A DNA stretch of 64,000 nucleotides. It comes from Undaria pinnatifida. Lineage: Eukaryota; Sar; Phaeophyceae; Laminariales; Alariaceae. The notes beneath the pieces were generated by a model. The model did not search any database, had not been told where the DNA came from, and saw nothing but the letters and a program-made list of their open reading frames with translations. Below are positions 57,447 through 64,000 of this stretch, piece after piece; position 1 is the stretch's first letter; every line of letters starts with the position of its first letter. A program made the translations under genes and the position numbers. The stretch spans positions 7,130,381 through 7,194,380 of the forward strand of contig JABAKD010000011.1 of assembly GCA_012845835.1 (NCBI GenBank), in the 5' to 3' direction.

Positions 57447-58555
57447 ATGTACGGAATAATACGACACTTTTGCGTGATCCTGGCGCTACTTGTTCTGTAC
57501 CGGGAGTGGTCCAACAACCCTCCGGCTGTGGAAGCTTTCGTGGCGCCGCGGCCACCTCGCGTAAATGTCGGAGCACCGGGGGAAGACGCCCGAGCCGCAG
57601 GACCGTTCGCGAACGAGATAAACAGCCGCGGAGCAGGGGGAGAAAGCTGGAGAACAGCCGACCATCTACCCCGTCGAAGGCGAAGCAGAGAAGCAGGAGG
57701 AGGCGGGGGGAGCGGGTGTGGCCAGGGTGTTCGTAGCTTGAGGGCAGGTCTCGGGTTCCCTCCCCTCCCCGGGTCGGAACTGGTTGATTTCATGGCGCAG
57801 GAGCTTGTGGAGCAGAGTGTGAGGCACCACTGGCAGAGCGGCTTCATCGGGGGCTCGGTGGGGGTCATGGGTACGCTTACGGCTATCCAGGTGTGTGTTC
57901 GGTGTTTTTTCTGTGGTTGGGTTTGGATGTGTGCGGTTTTGTCTTCAGGTGCTGGCTGTGCGTCATGTCCGTTGCACTTGTGCGCATGTGTGCACGATCC
58001 CGGCCTGGCCTCACGTGTAACCATGTGATCAGTGCAGCAGTGTATGATACGAGCTGCAGCTGCACCGCTGCTTGCCGTCATGCCCATGACAACCCGTGTT
58101 ATACCGCTAACGTGACCTCTAGTGTACCCACCTCGTGGGTCGTGGTCGTACATACACAACCTCTACCCTATATAGCAGTACCGTTGTGCAGCATAGGAGA
58201 GGGGTTTCGTAAGCAAACGACCTCTGAAAATGCCAGGCTAGGAATCTGCCAGTCTGAGGCTTCTGACTCGGAGGTTGATCTCATCTTGAAGTTGGCGTGG
58301 AACGAACGGTTACTAATTAAGAAAACCGGACTTGACCGGCATCTCTGTTTCTTACCACCATGAGTGCCTTCTCAAATAAGAAATCCAGGTTGACCAGCGT
58401 TTTTGTTTCTTACTATATTGGGCGTAGGGTGTCTGGTATCTGTTGCCCGGGGTCCTGTATTACTGCTTCTGTATGCGAACATGCTGAAGGCTCTGAGCCA
58501 CTGTTTTGACGGTTTGACGCCGCATCTTTCGGAGATCTACGGACAACCGCGGTAG
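57447..58555 (+). CDS. plastid-targeted membrane protein, unrecognised family
   Basis: The ATG at 57447 opens 148 codons to donor CAG|GTGTGT at 57,890. A phase-1 donor at 57,870 (ATGG|GTACGC) is an alternative. The N-terminus is a signal peptide (FCVILALLVLY) followed by PAVEAFVAPRPP, which resembles the ASAFAP motif of bipartite plastid signals in stramenopiles. Mature sequence has a Gly/Arg-rich part and then ELVDFMAQELVEQSVRHHWQ and a Gly-rich membrane-like end (GFIGGSVGVMG). A probable last exon (about 58,428-58,555, stop TAG) encodes VLLLLYANMLKALSHCFDG. It joins in phase only with the 57,870 donor. Function unknown. Confidence 0.55.
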
Positions 58556-58955
58556 AGATCATACTTGGCACGTGGTTTTCCTCCGGAATGTGGCTAGGGG
58601 AATGGCGCAAGGGCATCAACATTGCCGCCGAAAATGGTGCGTAGCAGTTGATGGCAACTATTAATAGCTAAAAATAAAAAAATTGTGTTCACTCGCTGGT
58701 ACGGGAGTGTGCTGTAGTGTAGAGCCACGGGGTCGTAAAGGACATTGTAAGAGTGTGGTTCGGGGGGAGAGCCTGGATAGAATGTACCGGCATACCTGGT
58801 ATGTTAAGTCGATGTCGATGTTAAAGAGATGGTTGGCGGCGATAATTTCAAAATGGGTGTCGTAAGCGTATGTTTTGGACATGAGGTTGAGACCGTGACC
58901 CACTGAATCATGGTGTGTCGGGTTGTCCACTGGCAGTTACGAGTGCAGATCACAC
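58556..58955. other. no gene seen
   Basis: Probable 3' untranslated region of the plastid-targeted gene, then unassigned sequence. A short minus-strand frame (AYDTHFEIIAANHLFNIDID, 58,870-58,800) ends at a donor-like site but has no partner exon. Confidence 0.4.
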
Positions 58956-61070
58956 CCTGGACAAAAGGTTCCAGGTCAATAGGCAATCGATAGGATCCAA
59001 CTCCAATAGGAGACCTATTGTTGCCCACGATAGGTATCGATGGGTACTTTTCGTAGCCTATTGGGGCCGACAATGGGTATCGATTGGCATTTTCAATGAT
59101 CTGATCTGTTTGGCCAATAGCCTATTGTACCTATTTGTCTGAACTTTTTGATACAACAAGTAGGTATCGATAGATATTTTCAGGACGGTATTGTTTGGGC
59201 GATAGGATATTGGCGCTGAGAGACGGAACCTATGGGTTTTTCCGATAGGTATCGATATACCTTTCACCAAACCTCTTGATTCGGAAAACAGGTATCGATA
59301 GACCTTTCACAATTCTATTGTTTGGGACGATAGATATTGACAGACCTTGCACCGTTCTATTGTTTTAGATGATAGGCATCGGTACGTAGACCTTTCGCCA
59401 TTTTATTGTTTCAGTGTTGGAGAGCAGAGGTGCTCGAAGACAGCCCGTCTAGGTGCAATAAACTCTAGTTCGCCATTCATCATCCACGCCGCACGCATCT
59501 CCAGCCTATCGGAGAATCCCCTAAAACGGCGCTGTCTGTCCGTGTTGTGCCCTAAGAAGCTCAAGGTGGATGGTCTCAACAAGGTGATTAATACTTACCA
59601 GGTATGTGTGTTCGATGCGAAGCTCAAGCCTGCAGCGCTTTAGAGCGACCTGTTTGTGAGCCGTCGAGTTCCTTCTTATACCCTGGATAACACCCTATCG
59701 AATGGGCTATTGGGCCTACAATAGGTCGGCAACTATGAGGATCGATACCTATCGCGGGGCACAATAGTTCGGCTTCGAGGTCTATCGATAGGTATTATAA
59801 GCAACAATAGGGTTAGGGCAGTGACCACAGTAGCCTATTGTGCGACCGATATGCGTGCGAAGGTGTATATCGATAGGTATCTTGGGCGCCAACATTACTT
59901 GAAAATGACTCCCGACAGGCTATCGTTCGAACAACACCTTTTTATCGCCACCAGTCAATAACTATTGTTTAAATCGATAGGTGTGCGATGATATCGATCG
60001 ATACCTGTTGCTCAATGTAATAGGTTTGCAAGGGTATCGATCGATGACTATTGCCCAACTTAATAGGCTCTCAAGGGTATCGATCGATACCTACTGACAA
60101 TTTATTAGATATATTTGCAAGGGTTTCGATCGATACCTACTGCTTGTAAATGTATACCCTCGTACTGCTTAGAACATATCCACTGTATACGTGCCGTATA
60201 CCCCAGACTATTGTTTGAATGAATGCATTGGTTGATAGCAATAATATGTACCTTGAGCTACTTCTTGCATTTTGTTTCAAAACAGCAGCTTTACGATAAT
60301 ACCTGGTGTTGAAAGAAGTTTCAAGTATTAATAATCGATAGGCTTGTGAGGATTTCAATCGATATGTGAGGAAAGGAAGCAGTAGATCAAAGATGTTGCT
60401 AAAGGAAATGGGGAAATGATTTGCAGAAGATATCACTGCTTTACGGAGGGATTATTCGACTTCATAGATACTATTAATACTGCTTTGTGGAAGGATATTC
60501 GATTTACATCGGAACGACATCTACGCTATTTTGTCCGAGGGCAAAAATGACAAAAATACGTATCGATATTCAATTAATCGATATTCGACACACCAACTTG
60601 TGGACAGACCAACAGGCGTCCTCACAATGCGTGGTGGACAACTGTGCAGGGCTTAATACCTACTGCTCATAGCAATAGATATCGATCGATCATTTCACAT
60701 ACCTATTGGTCAAACAATAGGTACCGATCGACACTTTCACGCACCTGTTGGTCACAGTTATAGATATCGATCGACAGTGTGACATAACTATTGCAAGAAC
60801 AAAAGCGTATTGTGCCAATTTATCAGAACCTATTGGCGGAAGAAATAGGTATCGATAGACAGATTCACACACCTATCTCAAGAACAATAGCCTATTGTAC
60901 CAATGTCTCTGGACCATTTGGTCCAAGCAATGGATATCGATCGACAAATTCACACACCTATCGAACTTGTCAGACAAATTCACACACCTATCGAACTTGT
61001 CAATAGGTATCGATATGCAATACCCCAACCTTTTGACATTCAATAGGCACACTCAATAGGCTATTGTCCG
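58956..61070. repeat. dense array of ATCGAT / ATAGGTATCGATAG words
   Basis: About two dozen ATCGAT hexamers by eye in 2.1 kb, mostly within AATAGGTATCGATAGAC or its complement and often near CCTATTG. They are spaced irregularly (about 25-120 bp) in both orientations, so this is not a simple tandem satellite. A direct 34-bp duplication (CAAATTCACACACCTATCG) lies at 60,940-61,000. No gene was recognised in it. A frame at 59,454-59,602 with donor-like end CAG|GTATGT may be chance. Confidence 0.75.
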
Positions 61071-61270
61071 GGGTGTGGTACAGATTCGCTTTGAATTCTG
61101 CCTGAATTGATGTCGTAGAATGACATATCGAGTAAGGGTATTTGGATCATGCAGGTGGTGAAGGATGTGTCGTACAATTTGCTGTCGGATAGCGAAGTGT
61201 TGCTTAGGCTCTGCATGCACTTGGCGAGCAGTACACCGAAATGAACATGCACCGTCTCCTACCTCATTAA

Positions 61271-61324
61271 CAACGAACCAGTTGTTGTTGGTTGTTGTTG
61301 TTGCTGTTGCTGCTTTCGTGGTTG

Positions 61325-61356
<32 letters not shown>

Positions 61357-61640
61357 GGTGTTGGTGTTGGTGTTGGTGTTGGTGTTGGTGTTGGTGTTGG
61401 TGTTGGTGCAGGTGTTGTTGTTGTTGTTGTTTGATGTTGTTGTAGTTGTTGATGTTGATGTTGATGTTGATGTTGATGTTGCTGCTGTTGCTGTTGCTGC
61501 TGCTGTTGTTGTTGTTGTTGTTGTTGTTGGTGCTGTTGTTGTTAGTATTGTTGTTAGTGTTCTTGTTCTTGTTCTTGTTCTTGTTCTTGTGCTTGTGCTT
61601 GTTCTTGTTCTTGTTCTTGTTCTTGTCGTTGTCGTTGTCG
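61271..61640. repeat. (GTT)n / (GTTGGT)n / (CTTGTT)n microsatellite
   Basis: Blocks of GTT, GGTGTT, GATGTT, GCTGTT and TTCTTG follow one another over 370 bp. Asn/Thr- and Leu/Val-rich frames are artefacts. It lies just beyond the 3' end of the Helitron coding remnant. Confidence 0.9.
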
Positions 61641-61717
61641 CTGTCGGCATCGCTGCTGCTCTCGCTGTCCACGTCGGGGTGGTTTTCATTTGTTTTCGCA
61701 TTATTGTTTGCGCATGT

Positions 61718-64000
61718 TTATATATCCAAATGCAGGGGTTCTCTTCCAGTTGCAGCAAGCAAGAACTCTCCGGAAACGACGTTGGCTACGCAGGGGACGT
61801 TATCTAAGAGTCTGCTTTCTTTGACGAAACACATACTGTTTTCTCGTGAGATGGTGCGGCTGAGAGTGAAGCACAATTGTCCATGTGTGAAGACATCATC
61901 TCCGAGACCGAGGTCGACTGTGTCAAGTGTAAGTGTTTGTCCTTGCGATTTTTTTATGGTCATGACGTAGCATAAACAAAGAGGGAATTGATGACGACGA
62001 AAAAAATCCTTTGGCGCTAACGTCAACAGCATATTCTGGGTATTTTAACAATTGGAAATCGTTCTGCGATAACTTCGGCATCAGCGACTGTGGCAGGGAG
62101 ATCTTACACGACTCTTTTTAGTTGTTAACGAGGCCACTGTCAAATTTACTCTTCCTGACGAACATTACTAAAGTTCCTATTTCAAATTGAAAATCATGTG
62201 GGGGGGTGTAATCATGTGGGGGTGTGCCTGGTACGGCAACCGTGTTGGGTATTCAACGGACACGATCTCCGGCATGTTTCCTGCGTCATCGGTGACGGGT
62301 CGGTCTGAACTCTTCCTGCGCTGTCCTTCTTTGGCAAAATGTCTAGAACGAGTTCGTTGATTTGGTCTATGCTTTCATTATTTATAGTAGGTGCTAGTAC
62401 GCCACGATCATTGAACCTGTTATGGTTTACTTGCAACAGGCCAGGATAGCCGGCTTCAATGAGGTCTTCGAGCCAGTAGTTCCACTGATCCGGCACGTTT
62501 GTTCAGATCCGTCAGGGTTCTTTGTTGTGTGCTTGAGAGGTATCACGGTAGATCCGTCGGAAAGATTTATCGGTGCAATGCCGCGTTCGCCAACGGCTAA
62601 TACTGTCTGCGCGTGGGGAATGTCTCCTCGATCTCTCGTTGACTCTGTTAGACGAAAACGTTGAACATGTTTCCGGATTTGCAAGGACAAAAAAAGCTTG
62701 ATCGAAAACGTCTATAGCAGTACCAAACTTCACAATTGGTCCACACTGGCGCCAATCTCCTGGAAGTACAATCGTTTTACCGCCTAAAGGGGGGTAATCT
62801 GTCCATGAGATCCATGCGTGTTAAAATCTAAAGCTTCCGGAGCGTACTTGCTTGACATTGGACATTCGTCCCATATAAATGAGCTTGTTTGTTTCCACAC
62901 GTCAGCACTTTGCGATTCTACTTGGATGTTGCACGTGCTACCACTAACTGCGTCTAGACCATTGAGTGTAATAGTTGAATGCGCCGAGAGTGCACCAGGA
63001 AGAATCAATGCCGCTATGCCAGTAGACGCGGCGCACGAAACGAGTGTTCCAAGGGCTCATGCAGCGATAGTCGATTCAGTGAACGTTTTTCCGTTCCGGC
63101 GGGAGCATCGATCATGTATACACCACCCTTTTCTTGTACGACACTGGATGAAATGGCGTCGAAAACGATTTTCTGTTCTAGGGTAAGTTGGGGGACAATT
63201 TGATCTGCCAACTGTTGCATTTGTTATCTGTCGGAAGTCCCGAGCAAGCGGTCGAACTCTGTGTTGCCGTGGTGAACTTTGGCCAACCCGAATTTATCTG
63301 TCGATCTGCTATGTTTATGAAACATGAGATGGATTGAAATTAGGGCAGCGTTAAGCGCAGCGGACCGTGCAAGGTTAGAAGCGAAGTCTGCGGCGAGATC
63401 GCCTTGGAATATCTCCCACAAGGCGGTTGCAGATGAACCCTTCAAAATATGCGTTGTGAAAAATTGACGCAATTTATTGGCGGTTGAAAACCCGTAGCCT
63501 CCTGTAGGCATATAGTGCATTCGTCAACTCCATGAACGAGATCTATAGCTCTTGCTGCATGTTAACGTTTCTTGGAGAAAGTCATTGAAGTTTCGGGTAC
63601 GTGTCCAGCTGGTCCCGAGTTCATGATTAACAGCAGCCATAGTAACCAGATATCACCTTGGTTAGGGCTCACGTACTGTAGGCGAGCTACGACTGGCTTT
63701 GTCTGGAGATACGCAAAGTTGTGGTAGAGATCGCGCCAATGCCTCTTGGACGTGCCGTTGTCATGTGAGTTTTCGTAGTCGGTACAAGGGCTCCGCTCCG
63801 CGGGCGGCTGACGCCGCCCGCTACGCTCGCGCAAGGCAAGGAAGAATGCAACTAAAAACATGTAAATGGGGCAGCAAGAAGAGGCCCATGATTTGGTGCG
63901 AACAGCGATTTTATAATGCCAAGAGCTGCTTGTGCAGAGTAAATTGCCCTTTCGTGCTCAACAGTGCTGTGGGCTTTTGTTACCGGTGTTACGTTCTGAT
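61718..64000 (-). mobile_element. decayed Helitron (PIF1-type helicase part), runs off the window
   Basis: Rolling-circle DNA transposon. On the minus strand, fragments in several frames follow the order of Helitron helicases: VARLQYVSPNQGDIWLLWLLL (63,700-63,620), LTLEQKIVFDAI and the P-loop region GGVYMIDAPAGTEK (63,190-63,080), SAHSTITLNG and FIWDECPM (62,990-62,860), GKTIVLPGDWRQCGPIVKFG (62,790-62,710), VLAPTINNESIDQINELVLD (62,410-62,330), then YVMTIKKSQGQTLTLD and VFTHGQLCFTLSR to the stop at 61718. Several frame breaks show that it is inactive. The Rep nuclease would lie beyond the window end. Confidence 0.75.
63783..63835. repeat. GC-rich palindrome inside the Helitron remnant
   Basis: GCGGGCGGC and GCCGCCCGC form a perfect 9-bp stem around a TGAC loop, flanked by GCTCCGCTCC on the left and GCTACGCTCGC on the right. 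It could be a small inserted hairpin element. Hairpin formation is inferred. Confidence 0.6.

Noticed and set aside
59454-59643. Possible exon (ISSLSENPLKRRCLSVLCPK) ending CAG|GTATGT
   Set aside because: No phase-matched acceptor or partner exon, and no family resemblance.
61259-61807. Long Asn/Lys- and Val/Leu-rich frames
   Set aside because: Translation of a GTT microsatellite in every frame.

Overview
The window looks like nuclear DNA of a brown alga or a close stramenopile relative (Ectocarpus-like). The grounds are small exons with phase-consistent GT-AG junctions separated by introns of about 0.3-2 kb, a flagellar-type kinesin-9, a signal peptide ending in an ASAFAP-like plastid motif, and intergenic DNA packed with microsatellites and DNA transposons. 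No prokaryotic operons, rRNA genes or CRISPR arrays are present. Exon models below were built by hand from reading frame, splice sites and phase; they have no transcript support.

Layout. 1-3.7 kb: repeats only. 3.7-10 kb, minus strand: a multi-exon gene for an unrecognised protein with an N-terminal transmembrane segment and a large disordered exon. 11.3-31.1 kb, plus strand: one 14-exon gene for a KIF6-like kinesin-9 whose motor is followed by coiled coil, a long acidic linker, a split PH domain and a 598-residue disordered tail (about 1,960 residues in all). It is divergent from the first gene across a 1.3 kb gap. 31.1-37 kb: intergenic, beginning with a decayed second copy of the kinesin 3' end. 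37.0-43.0 kb, minus strand: a PlsC-family lysophosphatidate acyltransferase with all four acyltransferase motifs, missing its first exon; one of its introns holds four 249-bp tandem repeats. 43-56.6 kb: a transposon and satellite graveyard with a tRNA-derived SINE, a TA-flanked MITE, a complete-ended non-autonomous hAT element with an 8-bp target duplication, and a 5'-truncated LINE. 56.6-58.6 kb: a divergent pair, a small minus-strand coiled-coil plus membrane-tail protein and a plus-strand plastid-targeted protein. 58.9-61.1 kb: a dense array of ATCGAT words. 61.7-64 kb, minus strand: a decayed Helitron helicase running off the window end.

The genes do not form a pathway. The shared themes are flagellar or membrane functions and introns reshaped by local duplication. 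The most notable observations are a repeat family found in sense orientation just inside the 5' splice sites of unrelated introns, decayed copies of neighbouring exons inside kinesin introns, the kinesin-9 plus PH architecture, and the intact-ended hAT element carrying only the two ends of a transposase.
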